A stretch of DNA of 64,000 nt, from contig DF237272.1 of NCBI GenBank assembly GCA_000708835.1, positions 1-64,000 of the forward strand. Reading direction: 5' to 3'. The position numbers and the translations under genes are program-made. Of this stretch, positions 11,401-23,409 are shown in pieces. Below the pieces are notes generated by a model. The model made no database searches and was not told the DNA's origin. It saw only the letters and a list, made by a program, of their open reading frames with translations. The DNA comes from Klebsormidium nitens (taxonomy: Eukaryota; Streptophyta; Klebsormidiophyceae; Klebsormidiales; Klebsormidiaceae). How positions within the stretch are numbered: the first letter of the stretch is position 1; each line of letters begins with the position of its first letter.

Positions 11401-13700
11401 CGAGGAGACTGTGAAGGGTAAGAGTTTCGGCGCTTGTTGTGCTGCAATCCCTGTCGTTCACTGGAAAGCAAAGGCGAGCCCGTTACGCGTGCGGCACAGA
11501 TTTGTCTGAGTTGCAAAGTCCTACACGGGCGACAAGGGTCTTGTACAAACCCGACCGCCTGTGACGCAGCCACCTTCCCTGCGCCACCCGTCACTGCAAT
11601 TTATTCATAAGGGGGAAAAGTCGGTTAAGCACCGCGGATTTACCTTTTCGTGACCCCAGCGGTCTGGTCCAAGTTCGACGTCAATCGCCTATGCGAAGAT
11701 CCACGAAGATCAGATTCTCCACATACATGAACCGTCCAAAACCCTCGTCATTTGCTTCACCCAACTTTGGATTGCCGAAAACGGTTACAGAAGATTTTCC
11801 GTTTGCAGGGCCAACTGCTTATCGTGGAAGGGCCCCGGGCTGCCATAAAAGATCCCGCACTTGCCTGAGCTGGTCCGAAACCGTTTACATTCAAACCGAC
11901 TCCTGAGCAAAGTCCAGCTTCCGTTTGCAGGGTCACCTGCTCATCGTGGAAGGCCCCGGGCTCCCCCGCTTAAAGCACGCCCTGATGGAGTGCGAGTACA
12001 GCGCCAACGCGGCCCGCGCGGCAACGGCCGCCGAGCGCTCCTCGTGGCCGCCCCAAAGCCCTAACCCTCCTTCCGCCAACGCCAACGGAACCCCTCCCCT
12101 GAACGGCGACCGGAACTCCTCTCCCGAAAGCAGCGGAAACGGCAGGGTTGCAGAAAGCTCGACGGAGGAGCGGTCTTATCGCAGCCGGGAAGCGGGCGTG
12201 TCGTCAGCAGGCGACACATCAGCAAGGATGATGTCAGCAGAACGCCCCGTGATCCCGCCTGGGCCGTACAAGCCGTCGGTCCCGTGGGAGTTCCCTTTGA
12301 GCGCGAAAACCCTAAACCGCGACACAGAAAACCATGAAACCCTAAATCCTCCATCGTCCGTATCGGTGGCCATGACTGCGACTACGGACCCCTTCGGACG
12401 GCTGCTTATAGGCAGCTCGCGCGAATTTAGCGGTTTCGACACGGGGATACGCGATGAAACGATCGTGGCGATTATACGACGGGCGGCGAAGTTTTTGCCG
12501 GCGCTGGAGGGGCTGGTGCGGGGGGCGGACGTCCGGAACAGCGTACGAACGGGGCTGCGGCCGTACGGTGAGCTGCAAAGACACCGAAAACGCAAAGGCG
12601 CAGATACTTGCTCATTTGGAAGAAGCTAACTCTCTGTTTAACCAAAATGCACAGGTTTTCTTTCTCAAGAACCCGTTGTAAACGGCTGGTTAGGTTATTG
12701 GAATAGTTGCATCGGCGACGACAAGTCTGTGATATGAAAATCTGGGTTTAAGGTGGCTACGTGCTTTTTGGCATTGCAAGGTACAGCGGGATCTTGCTCT
12801 GTGGACGGTTTCAGGGTGCAACAATTTCCAAGCGCCTCCGTCTCTTGTCCACGTCGTGATGAACAGCAACACCTCCTTTGAGAACCTAGCTTTTTGGAAA
12901 AGACTTCCTGATGCAGGTATACGAACGTCGAACAGTGGGGAGCGTCCTTTTTCGTTGCTAGTTTGAGATTGCTAGTTTAGACATTCAAAGGGAAAAGCGA
13001 CACCTACAGACATCGGGACTACGGATGTCGGATTGGGACACAATGGTCGAGGGAGAAATAGAACAGTTTTACTCAGGAATGTCTCTTTGTTCTTTTTGCA
13101 GCGGCCAACGGGCGACCATCTATTGGAGTTGTGCCCGGGGTGGACGGCCTTTTGGTCGCCGCCGGGCATGAAGGATCCGGTTTGTGCCTGGTGAACCGAC
13201 GACCTCTCGTTGGACCTACAAGGGTCTCCCCTTTTTCCGCACTTTTTTCTGGATTATCTTCCATACCGACAGAGATCGGCATGTCAAGTCGCTTACTTTG
13301 GGGGGCGAAAGACGACGTCGCGAGCATTAAGCCCCTCGCGAAGCTTTTGTTAATGATGCGGAGGCTATCTGCACGTCATAGCACGTCACGATTAGCAGTC
13401 CCTTTGCAGCTCATATTGCTCATCGAGTCTTCCCAAGCCCGTTGCTTTTGACTAGAGCCTGGACTGACATCCTTGGATCAAGTGGGAACCACTGAAGCAG
13501 CGGAGGACAGAGGCTCCGTACTTTGTACACTCAGTAAACACGTGACCGGAATAACAACTGGCAAAACCGCCCATTTGCAGGCCCCCGGTACTGCTGCCAT
13601 CGTCCGTGATTTGCTGCTAGGCGTCACACCGGAGATCGACTGCTCTCACTTTGCGCCCCAGACTGTGAGCCCTCTGGCGGGGACTAATCTAATCAAGTAG
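8405..13700 (+). CDS. FAD-dependent oxidoreductase (D-amino-acid oxidase fold), plastid-type, seven exons
   Basis: Exons are 8405-8867, 9391-9652, 10053-10226, 10894-11062, 11931-12567, 13102-13190 and 13581-13700, giving 637 aa. This is the plant DAO-fold flavoprotein family (At5g48440-like), which oxidises a C-N or C-O bond with bound FAD; the substrate is not known to me. A Ser/Arg-rich N terminus of ~110 residues looks like a transit peptide. It is followed by the Rossmann motif DVVIIGAGIIGLSIAHTLL (GxGxxG near residues 119-124). Later family blocks are GQGYIWLGNRQPG, GGAAFLPDDAQLDA, VILATGAWTSDVLA, GHLLIVEGPG, DPFGRLLIGSSREFSGFDTG and RPSIGVVPGVDGLLVAAGHE with GSGLCL. Exon 5 has a long Pro/Ser/Asn-rich insert (about residues 385-470) absent from the plant homologue as I remember it. 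A MITE lies just upstream, and intron 4 contains an echo of exon 5. The family call is firm. Confidence 0.9.
11795..11860 (+). repeat. Echo of FAD oxidoreductase exon 5 with intact acceptor
   Basis: ccgtttgcag plus the start of exon 5 is repeated 122 bp upstream of the true acceptor (11921-11930). Exon-like bases after 11808 read as GQLLIVEGP, then lose the frame and reach a stop within about 20 codons. The acceptor itself is well preserved, so use of this site would give a truncated product. Confidence 0.85.
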
Positions 13701-15099
13701 ACAAACAATGGGGAATTGCGTTGTCCATTTGTCCATTTGTCCATTTGTACAATGACAAAGAAATAGACAGACTTCAATGCGTTATCGTGTAAAGTCAAAG
13801 GATGAAGTTGCGTTGATCAAAATTCTTTCAATGCCACTGCTATACTCACGAAACACCGCGGGAGTCTCCTATCCCCAAGTTCTTTCAGCGTTCTGCTCGA
13901 TTGCAGCAGCTTGCAGACTCAACTGACATTGCGTATGAAATTGGAGACCGCTCTACCCTCCGATCGATGCGGGATCGTAGACTCATACTAAACTGAGCGG
14001 ACGCGTCAACTAGAATCCAGATTGGTCGGATGGTGTCGGTCCCGCTCTGGTGTCATTGCTGCCGCGTCAATAGGTGACTAGCTCTACATACATGGCTCAA
14101 TGAGCTCTAAGTTCGTGGTAATTGTGAGGTGTAGTCACGGTATAGAATGAAACTTTAAGGAACGGGCAATGCAGTGCGGAGCTCGATCGGCCTTGCGTTA
14201 AAGCTTGCAATCAAAACTTCGATTATGCATCATGCATCGATCGGACAGGCGATAGACGCATGTGACAGTCGGCCACAGGTTTTCAGAATTGTTGAATCCA
14301 TCTGCGCTCGACTCATCGAATTAGATCAAGGACATAGACGGAGTTGCTGCAACAGGGGGTTCGAGCGCACGTACAGCCGCCGCAGTGACTCAGTGTTCAA
14401 TGTAGCAGCCCCATGTGCCTTTGATGGGTACGGGCTTATGAGAAGAGAACGTATCGAGCTAGATAGCTACATACTTCAGTGAGCTCAATTCGTGCATGTT
14501 CGCAGCTAGCTTCAATCTTTCGCACGTACGCACACGCACACAGTACCGTAGGCCAGACAATTTGCCGCACGCATGCATGAGTAAGAAGTAATTGCCGCCG
14601 ACACTTTCATCACAACGCATGAAAAGGTCAAGCTAGACCCGTTGTTGCTATTACAATAATCTACTACACATGGGCGCCATGAGACCGGCGGTAAAGGACG
14701 TCGCCAAGCAGCGCCTACTTGTATGGTGTTTAACACCATGCGCATAGCAGCTCGGCCGTGGGCAGCCAGTTCACGCAATGATTCGCGGGGCTGTACATTT
14801 GGTGGCCAGCAACTTAGCTCTGCATCAAACAAGCCGTTTTATCCCGTTCCTCAGAAACTCCACCCTTTCGATTCCTTCTTCGACCGGGCCAAAAGATTCG
14901 AGCATGCTGAATGCCCTTATCGGGCGTATCAGGCACGCTCACTGTGAACAACCATCAGGGTCACAAGGGCCACGGGCCATGAAACAGATTGATGGAACAG
15001 CGGAGAATAAACAGGGCCTCTAGTGCGAGCTCGCTTCGTACGTTCGATTATTGTGTTGATAGATCAAAACTTTCAGAGCTCTGAAACGGCTCGGTTTGA
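13701..15099. other. Convergent intergenic region, FAD gene and Ni-transport gene
   Basis: Facing 3' regions with no supported gene. Just after the FAD stop there is an 8-bp tandem repeat (listed separately). A 102-codon frame at 14174-14482 has no recognisable similarity. RY-like catgcat motifs recur around 14225-14580. Confidence 0.5.
13721..13748 (+). repeat. Short tandem repeat, unit gtccattt
   Basis: Three perfect head-to-tail copies of gtccattt span 13723-13746, preceded by tt and followed by gtac. The tract lies about 20 bases after the FAD oxidoreductase stop codon, in its presumed 3' UTR. Confidence 0.9.
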
Positions 15100-18000
15100 T
15101 CAGAGTCCGAGCACATTTGTGACAACGAAGAACAGTCCCAGCAAGATGGCAACGATCCCCGAAATCTGCGAAAGTCTCTGCAAGAAAGAAAGGCATTAGA
15201 TCAGCGATTGGAAAGTACGATAATTCCGTGTCCTCATCTCAGATGATTCAGACGTCGAAGTTTTGTCGGCAAAAGACGCCTGAATCCTCCTAAGCAGAAG
15301 GAACCAGAGAATTCTGCTGCGAGCCCACTTCGACCACTTCGATGACTAAAAGAATCGCTTTTAGAGAGCTATGAAGTTTGAAATGGAAGGTGCTCGAAGA
15401 GCCAGACGGGGCGTTGACAGCCCAGGGCCCTTGTAAGGCGTCTTTCGTTGCATACAGCCAACGCTTGAGTCCGAAACGTTGACGAGCTTATGGAGAGCCA
15501 ATCCGCTTTTCCAACATTACATTATGGTACCCGTAATCAGCTATCTGCCATGCTTTGACGAAACCCGTTCCCTGTCAGTCAATTGCAAAGAGACTTTTGT
15601 CGGAAAGCAGAAGACCCCAAAGGACACGAATAGCCTCATCTCGGGCTATCTAAAAACGATAGGCAGAAAAGTCGAACCACTCAATAATGAACGCTTCCAA
15701 AGAACATTTTCGAGCACGTCGACCACTTCCTTTAATACAGCCCGTTCCCACCAAAAGATTGAACTTCCACATCCTCAACTGGCCCTACTAACCCCACAAT
15801 ATCGAAACCCCTCATCCGCATCCGCCATGGCAAGCGCTTCTCGAACGTTGAGCCCCTTTACTAGACCCCATTCACAACGCCCCTCTCAAAACTTCCCTAT
15901 CCCCAGCCATTGTTCGCACCCACTCATCACGACCCCCTCAGCTGCGTGAGCCACGACATCCGCCTCCCAAACATTGAGCCCCTTTTTAGGATCACATTCA
16001 CACCGCCAGATTTCCAAAATTGTTCCATTCCCTCATCCCGCCCCCCCTCACCTGCGTGAGCCACGGCATTCGCTTCCCGAGCGCCTCGCTCGCGGCGCCG
16101 ATGCCCGCCGCGTACGTCGCCATCGCGGCGATCGTCCCGAGCAAGAACGCGCCGAGGAAGCTCGCGGCCGCGGCACGGGATGGGAGCGCGAGCGCCGGGA
16201 GAATCATCATTAGCGCGTCCGGTTGGAGCCCAAAAGTGAAGCCGTTGATGTAGGTGCCGATGTAGGATGTGAACTCCATGGCTTCGCCGTCGATCGGGAG
16301 GAGCGACTCGTGGAGGCCGTGCGCGCCGATGAGAACTAGGATGAGGCCGACGAGGGTGCCGCTCCAGCGGGAGAGGAGGGGGAGCAGGTGCTCGATGTTC
16401 TCCTGGGAGATGAGGGCCGGGGGAACGGGGCTTTGAGAAGAGGTTTGATCAGAGATAGTTTGAAGATTGTAACAGGGTGGATAAATTGGAACGGGTATAT
16501 GGAAGCTCAACGATCTCTAAACTGATATTTTAGCACTTGGATCAGTTTCAGAATGGATGCATGGATACTTCGGTGTCTTTCAGCGAAGACAGGAGAAAAA
16601 CTGAGGACCTGGCGGGTTGTTGAATGACGTCAACAGGAGAAAGCGGTGGCCTTAAGCGATTAAGTAGCCAATTCGGTGGCTGAGTTAATGGAAGGAGGAG
16701 GGAGGAGAGCCAGTGGCCTTTTGTTCGTGAGAGGCTCAAGGGTAGGTGGCCTCGGGAGATTGGATCTGTGATGGTATTATTGAAAAAGAAAAACAAGAGG
16801 GAAGAGGAAGAGAAAAAGGAGGGATCAAGAAGGTCGTTTTTGTTGATCTCTCCGAGGGGATTGATTTGACCTTGACAGATGTGACGTTAGGTGTTTGATA
16901 TCTTCTCCTTGAAGGAGGATGCGACCAATAGTGTCAATCAGGTGAGAAAGCAACAAGAACGACCTTGACGCCACAGCACAGCAACGTTTTCCCGCACACG
17001 AGCAGACAAAGATTTGGGAAGTGGTGGAAGTTTGTTCAAGGGCCATGTGTGAAGCGTGGTTGCGAACAAGGATCGGTGATCGCCGTAATTCGCAAAGAGT
17101 GGTCTCCCAGTGGGAGCAGCAGAAGTGCTAAGGTCTTCCTAACAAGAACGATTTGGTTCTGAGATTTGAGATTTGGATGCTTGGTAGGCTGTTGATAAAG
17201 AACCAACAGTGAGAATAATGAAGAATTTGGCACACAATGGAAGGGCATAATGGGATGCAGCTAGCAATTGACAAGACCATGAAAAACTTGCAAGAATATA
17301 ATTGACCACCTCTGATTCTTTTCCATACCTTTCTTTCTGTGCCCGTCAAACTCCTCGCAACCAGAGCGACCTCTCAAGAACCTGATTTGGACACTCTTGA
17401 GAAAATCATGACTTTGTTAGGCTACATGAGAATTGTACGGTGGTGGCAAGAGGAGAATAAAAGTCACCTTGAAGAGCAAGAAGATCGACCCCAACAACAG
17501 CTGGCCTGTTCCGTGCCCCGCCCCCCAGAGCGCCCCTAGCAGTGCGCTTTGCACCCTCGAGCGCCCGATCGTCAGTGGCGCCAGCGACGCCAAGTGATCA
17601 GGACCAGTCATCGTGTGCAGGACACCAGTGACGAGGCCCGTCCAAGCAGTCTGGATCAAGGGGTGGAAGGACTGTATTGGGGAGGGCCCTGTTTGGGGGG
17701 TGGTTGACATGCTGAGGGACAGGAAGCTGCTGGAACTGGGGGGTTGCCATGCGGCGATGATAAGCGCCAAGCAGACCGCTGCGACTAGTTGGAATACTGT
17801 GGTGGCTTGCTTTTGAGAGCGCTGTTCTGCACTATGTTCAGCTGTGTTGTCTGGAAGCGACAAGGGGTCAAAATTGGGCTGCGAGCTGGAATTTGTTTGC
17901 CCCTGTTCGAGATGCGGTTGTTCAAAAGCCGCTGCGCCGTCAGAAAGCCCGACACAGCGTATTGGTACTATCAAGCCCCTTTTCAATACAAATTGTTTTC

Positions 18001-18310
18001 GACAGCCGACAGAAGGCATGGAAAGCGGCCAGCTCCAAGGCCGCTGCTTTTGGTCTAGTCCCCATGATTCCTCCATTCCCCCTGCTCCAGATGTGAAATT
18101 CTGACGTCTTTGAGAGGGATTGCGTCTGACTGCATTCCCCAGTCGTGGTTGCCTATCACCAGCTGCTGAGACATTGCACCGCTGGGGCGCCCAGTGCTGA
18201 GAACCCTGGTGGCTGGACTTGACTCCCTGAGGGGGGTGGCACGCTGCATTCTCGCCAAATGAGACGAAGCTCTGAGAGGGCAGCTGCCAATGCACGCTAA
18301 CGCCAGCCAT
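15100..18310 (-). CDS. Plastid-type high-affinity nickel-transport family membrane protein, three exons
   Basis: Exons on the minus strand are 18310-17468, 16402-16052 and 15177-15100, all phase 0, giving 423 aa. The protein belongs to the plant NicO-like 'high-affinity nickel-transport' family (At4g35080-like), predicted polytopic plastid membrane proteins; actual substrate specificity is not established. Diagnostic blocks are GVLHTMTGPDHLASLAPLTI near residues 230-246 (His/Asp/His metal-site motif), GRSRVQSALLGALWGAGHG, GFTFGLQPDALMMILPALAL in exon 2, and a final hydrophobic helix, IVAILLGLFFVVTNVLGL, in exon 3. Hydrophobic segments near VFQLVAAVCLALIIA and in exons 2-3 are consistent with six or so membrane spans. 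ATG 18310 starts a long Ser/Gln/Arg-rich transit-like region. The frame stays open upstream to an ATG at 18727, so an extended N terminus is possible. Intron 2 holds two echoes of the exon 2 end. Confidence 0.88.
15822..15995 (-). repeat. Two echoes of Ni-transport exon 2 donor edge
   Basis: The exon 2 end and donor (16046-16090) are copied at 15936-15990 (gctgcgtgagccacgacatc versus cctgcgtgagccacggcatt, offset 110 bp). A weaker copy lies at 15822-15870. The two echoes share ttgagcccctt at an offset of 126 bp. All lie in direct orientation within intron 2. Confidence 0.8.
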
Positions 18311-19126
18311 TTCTTCCTTTGGGTCTTCTCTCCGCTCTTCCGTTGGACGTGGCTTGCATGCAGAGACGAATGAGACGAGCTTGCTCGTGTCACTAATTGA
18401 GGAAACTTCTCCGAGCGCTGCAATTGAAGCAGGATTGCTGCAGCATGGCTGTGCAAAGCAATGGGACGACAACTGCCCAAAGCCTTCGGGACTGGAGCGC
18501 CTTACAGCGCCCCTTTTGACCTCCTTTGAGCAGCCAGAATCAACGAGAGCCCCTGACCCACATTCAGCAGAATGAGTTTCCCTCCGATTTTCTTTTGGTC
18601 TTTCGAATGCTTTTTGATATACCCAGTCAAAACAGCTGCATGGATGACGTGAGCCGGGACGAAGTGGAAGTCCAGACCGGCTCAGTTCTGGAACTCTTTT
18701 CAGCCCGGTGATTATTAAACCGATCAAGAGTATGATTGTGGGTACAAAGCTGGGGGAGCAATTTACCTACGTGTCTTCACCAAAAGTGGCACCACTCTCT
18801 TCCTCATGTCTGGAAAGCTGGACTGACCATGGCTGGAGAGCAGAGGGGGAGGAGAGGCGCTGCAATGCGCTGCAGCCAGTTCAAATTTGGTCTCTTCAGT
18901 CGTGTCCTTTTCAACAGCATTGAAACAGCGTTACAGTGAGCAGCACTTGCAGAGTCCGTGCGGGGCGGAATGTAGTGCAGCTGCCTGAGTGGTGGTGGTT
19001 ACTTTTGGTCATTGGCCCGCAAAGGTTCTTCCAAGGAGGTTGTCGGCATCTTACAGTGTCTTCAGCTTCCAACTAGCTCCATTCAATGCTGTCACTAAGA
19101 GACCCCTAGGGGCCTGGTGCCAAGCA
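18311..19126. promoter_or_regulatory. Divergent upstream region, Ni-transport and methyltransferase genes
   Basis: The start codons of two divergent genes bound 0.8 kb. The Ni-transport reading frame remains open to 18727, so part of this may be coding or 5' UTR of that gene. No clear TATA box or other named motif is evident. Confidence 0.4.
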
Positions 19127-21949
19127 ATGACTATCCGAGTCAGTGAGTTTGACCTGCGATACTGGGAGCATAGGCATACGGAGGACCACGAGAGACGGCC
19201 AGAAGGCTTCGAGTGGCTTGCTTCATACGGCACATCGGTGGTGCATGATGCAGTCAACAGGTGACTATGCGATGCTTAGGCGCTCAGGAAGCTGTGCTGC
19301 TGTTCATTGCCAATGCTTTCTAAGTGGCAAGGGAGGCACCGTCTGTGCTAGCCTTTCAGCCAAGTACAAGTTGGTCTCATCTAAGCTGCAAGCTGCCGGT
19401 CCTGCAATACCAGCCTTCAGCACATAAAAGAAACGCATGTCTCAGGTCCCCCATATCCTCTTGGTACTGCAACAGCCCTATGCGCGAAGCGCCAAACTTG
19501 GAGTTGACGACGCAACAAACTTCTCCCTTCACTTCATTCCTTCATGATTCCTTAAGCAATTTCAGCAACTGACTAATGGGTTACTGTCTTCAGTAACTGC
19601 AGTCAAGCCCCAAGGATGTGCAAACTTCATTGCGGGCTGATTATATCATGGAAGTATTGACTCAACTCTCCGTGCAGGAGTGTCCATTTCAACACCTGCC
19701 TCTGAGGAGATTCTTGTGCACAAATTTGTTGCAGCCTGATCTTCACAGCTGAGTCACAATAAATGGGAGTACACAAGTTCGAGTTGTTTTGAGCAGGACA
19801 ACTGCTTGGTGTCTTTGTCTCACAAAGGCACCCACGAAGGCACCTACAAATTATGTTGTATCTTGTAAACTTCTTCCTTCAAACGCCCATGCCCCAAGGT
19901 CTTGGTCTTCTTTCCTTCTTCAGGCACTTTCAGAAGGATGACGTCATCCTGGAGCTCGGGTGTGGGACCAGCGGCTTAATGCACGACCTGGCTCAGGATG
20001 GCTTCTCGCGACTGAAAGCGATTGACTACTCGCAGGCGGCAATTGATACGCAGAACTCAATCCATGGTGGGTTGAGCTTCTTTCTGACGTTGCGCAAAGT
20101 AACTCCTCATGTAATTCTTCGAAGCATCTGCCCTACAGTTCCTTCATGCGTCAATATGAAGTATTTGCCGTATCCTTATCACTGACTTCCGTAAACGTTT
20201 GAGTCGTACTTCGATGCGGAATGGGAGCAGTCTGCAATCTGATGTTTGTCAATCTGGAGCAAGGCCTTCATGTACGGGCAAAATCGATACTCTGTCTTGC
20301 CTTCACTTCTAACAGGAGTGAATACCTACAGGAGATGCAGACATCGACTTCAGGTGCATGGACGTCAGCAACCTTGAATTCGAGGCAAGTGTCCAGTTCC
20401 TTTTTCTCAAAAAGTAGTCCAGATCCACCTTGTGATCACTTACTTTTTTGAAAAGAAGTTGTCGTGCGTCCTTTCAACGCTCGTTTCATCATGTAACTTC
20501 TTGGTTTTAACAGTCGAGGGCAGATTGAGTCGCCAGCAAGGGCTGCTTGAGACCAAAAACGCGAACGACTGTCAGGTTTCAGAGACATTGACCAGTCGTT
20601 GCATAAGACTGGCCGTAACATAAGCAAGGCCCTCGGAGAATTGTACAGCTAGTCTCGAGGTTGATAGACTGTCAGGTTTCAGCAGTTACAAAAGGTCAGA
20701 GAGTGCTGGCGTCGCCAGATTACTTGCTGAGCCACGCAGTTCAAAGCCGGTAGTCAACACCGTCGTTCTTTTCCGTTAATTTCTTTCTGTTCTTTTCGAC
20801 CCTGATCGCGCAGCTCTCTTGACGAGCGGCATAAGCTTTGACTGCAGCTGAGCTGTACTGTGCACGTTTCATTGATTCACAAGATACTCCTTTTTGTTGC
20901 GTTCCTCCGAAACCCATCTGCTGACGTCACCCGCAGCTTGCCTGCAGAATTCCAGCATCGATGGCATCATCGACAAGTCCACGCTGGACAGCCTGGACTG
21001 CTGCGTGGGGGTCGATGACCAGGTAAAGCGAACCCCCGGTCCGATCCTCTGGTCAAACCAGCCGCCTGCCTGACTCTCGACCGAATTACCCTGAGCATGT
21101 GAAGGTAACCTGTGTATACGTTCCGTTCGCTTCTGCCAAACCATTGGATCAGTTTGCCTGGGCTTACCAGTTTTGATCATCGTTCCAGCAACTGCGCCTG
21201 AGACCCGATCCCCCTTTTTGCTGCGCTGCTCATCAGAGTGAGGGATTATGTTGGAACTTACCGAGACTCCTTTCACAGCATCTTTTCTTGTCAGTATCTC
21301 AGAGCCGTAAACTTAGGACAATCCCGCAAAGGGAAGCTGTTGCTCACGTGCTAGCTTCTCACCATTCATCGCTCGAAGGGAACGCTATAGGAATGTTAAA
21401 GGAAACTTTCGGACGTTTGTCCTCAACGATACAAGAGCTTGGTCGCGCTTTTCTGCAGAGCGCAGCCCGCCGCGCGGTGCAGGAGGCATACCGGGTATTA
21501 AGGCCGAGGGGACGCTGGATAGTCATCTCGCTAAGGTGGGTCTTGCAGGACTCATCCGTCAGGCGAGCGCTGACTTCTGGCAATTGCTGCGGAATACGCT
21601 TGCATCCGACACGAGTCAACCCTTTCGTCTCGCGATCCTTTTCGTAAATTTTTCTGAGCACCTTTGCTTAGATTGCTCACCTCAGAGAGAGGAATGCAGA
21701 TCGTGTATCCTACCATATCCAGTCGGCGTGGTTTAAGAGCAGGTGGAATCGGTGGCGATCGACGTAGGCAAGAGTAGATGTCAGTGTCTTATTTAGCAAC
21801 TCTATCCCTGTATCCTTTACAGAGATCCAAAGCGAAGGGTGGAGGACTTCGAGGGTCTTTTCCGGCTGGTGGATGTGGTAGAGGTGAGGACCAATGACGC
21901 GTCACCCTGTGCCGATTACTTTGTTTACTGCTTCGAGCGCGAAGCGTAA
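19127..21949 (+). CDS. Class I SAM-dependent methyltransferase, METTL13/EEF1AKMT4/CSKMT-like, six exons
   Basis: Exons are 19127-19260, 19924-20066, 20332-20384, 20948-21022, 21459-21535 and 21823-21949, giving 202 aa. The fold is a seven-beta-strand methyltransferase of the group that methylates lysines of proteins such as EF1A or citrate synthase; the substrate here is not determinable. Visible motifs are FDLRYWEHRHTED with FEWLASYGT (family N-terminal signature), ILELGCGTSG (motif I, SAM binding, residues ~53-62), LKAIDYSQAAI (post-I acidic), FRCMDVSNLEF, GIIDKSTLDSLDCC (motif IV region), EAYRVLRPRGRWIVISL and a C-terminal strand, ADYFVYCFERE. Intron 3 appears to use a GC donor (gag|gcaagt at 20385). 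The start at 19127 follows an open upstream stretch without another in-frame ATG. No targeting peptide is apparent, so it is probably cytosolic. Confidence 0.85.
20385..20947 (+). other. GC-AG intron in the methyltransferase gene
   Basis: The exon ends ..GAATTCGAG and is followed by gcaagt, the standard context of a non-canonical GC donor. The acceptor cctgcag precedes AATTCCAGC at 20948. No nearby GT donor keeps the frame. The intron also holds a 16-bp direct repeat, gactgtcaggtttcag, near 20570 and 20668. Confidence 0.65.
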
Positions 21950-23409
21950 ACGAAGCCGTCTTTTTCGAGCACCCAGCTGGCTAGGATTTGGAATCATTGA
22001 TTCTCTGGATAGACCCGTAGAGATATTATCTAGGACTTTGTCGGCAATGTACAATTGGGTCGACCGCAACCGAATCTTTCCCAAGATTCTAAATTGGAGA
22101 AGGGGGGCCCTGTCCTGGCCAAGGAAGTAGTCATTAAGACCCCTACGAGAGGCTGAGTAAGCAGAGGGTTAGGATAGATGGAGCTAAAGAGTCAACATAC
22201 TCGCGGTATAGTGGTCCAACGGTGACGTCATTGTGTCAATTAATGAAACCGTACGGATGACATCCTTGGGTAAATCTGCCGCCGATCGAAGTGGATTCGG
22301 GTGGTGAAAGTTAGAGTAGGGAACTTTGTGAGTTCTATGCGATCTGCAACACAGGAACTCAGAGTTTCAGTCTCTTGCCAGCAGCTGGCTGACATCACCG
22401 ACGAGCAATGAACAGGCAATCGTGACATGTTGGCCTGGCTCGTCGACGGGCGGCAGATGTCATGCGGCCCTCTGAAACTCGAAATTTAACAGTTCGTGAG
22501 TTACTTAGCACTGCCAAAAAAAGGTGAAAGCCGCCGATCATGCACCGTCCTGTTACTGAGAAAAGTTAGCAAGTCGCAGTGCACGTTCTATACGATACCA
22601 TAATGGAGATAGGCATGGACTCTTGCCGCCCGCTTCGAGATCGACTGCATGCGACATGAGGTGCCAGATTGATTTCAAGTAAGTTGGACGTGCGGTCACG
22701 GCTCAGTGCGTGACACAAATCGTTGGATTGCGCGACCCGATGAAAATAGTAGCAGATGCGCGCCATCGGGCAGGGCGCCCCCGGGCCATCCAATTCAACT
22801 GGAAAGAATCAGTTCAGCATGGGTAGCTTCTATACTACCACATGTCACATCTCGACACCGACAGTGACATCATATTCAGATTGATCACGCGAGTGACATG
22901 CCAGCTTATTCGAATTTTGACAAGTTGTAGTGGTCCCCGGGCCCGGCCACTTTTCAACAATGAGTTGAACGTTGGTCCATGGCCAGGCATGTGAGTCGAG
23001 CGAAAATCAGTGCTCATGAAACTAAACAATTTATATAAAATCCTCAAACATGCGGATGGCACGGTACGGCATGACGGGCGCGGCAGATTTGACCGTCTTG
23101 CTGCATGAGCGACCCAATTGCCGGTGCACTAATGCTGTGAAGTGAACGGACTCATCGAATCGAAAGAGGTCAAATTAATTATGTACCATCCTCGGCGCTG
23201 CATAGTTATACATGTTGAGTCCGTACGTTCTAAGGCGCTAATCAATCTGGAGTTCGAGGCAGTAATTGCACGAAGTTGTCGTGCTGGAAGCCGCCTTCAC
23301 CGCTTGCTCAATGTCAGATATCTACTCACGTGTAGATTTTAAATTGCAAAAATGATCTGTTGGCCGTCCCCTTATGCGAGATCAGCGTACGAGATGCGGT
23401 TACACCTGC
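21950..23409. other. Convergent intergenic region, methyltransferase and lumenal protein genes
   Basis: Facing 3' regions of 1.46 kb. I see no supported gene or RNA. Frames are short and unmatched. Confidence 0.5.

Noticed and set aside
14174-14482. 102-codon plus-strand frame between the FAD and Ni-transport genes
   Set aside because: No recognisable motif. It would also be the only gene breaking the strand pattern without other support.
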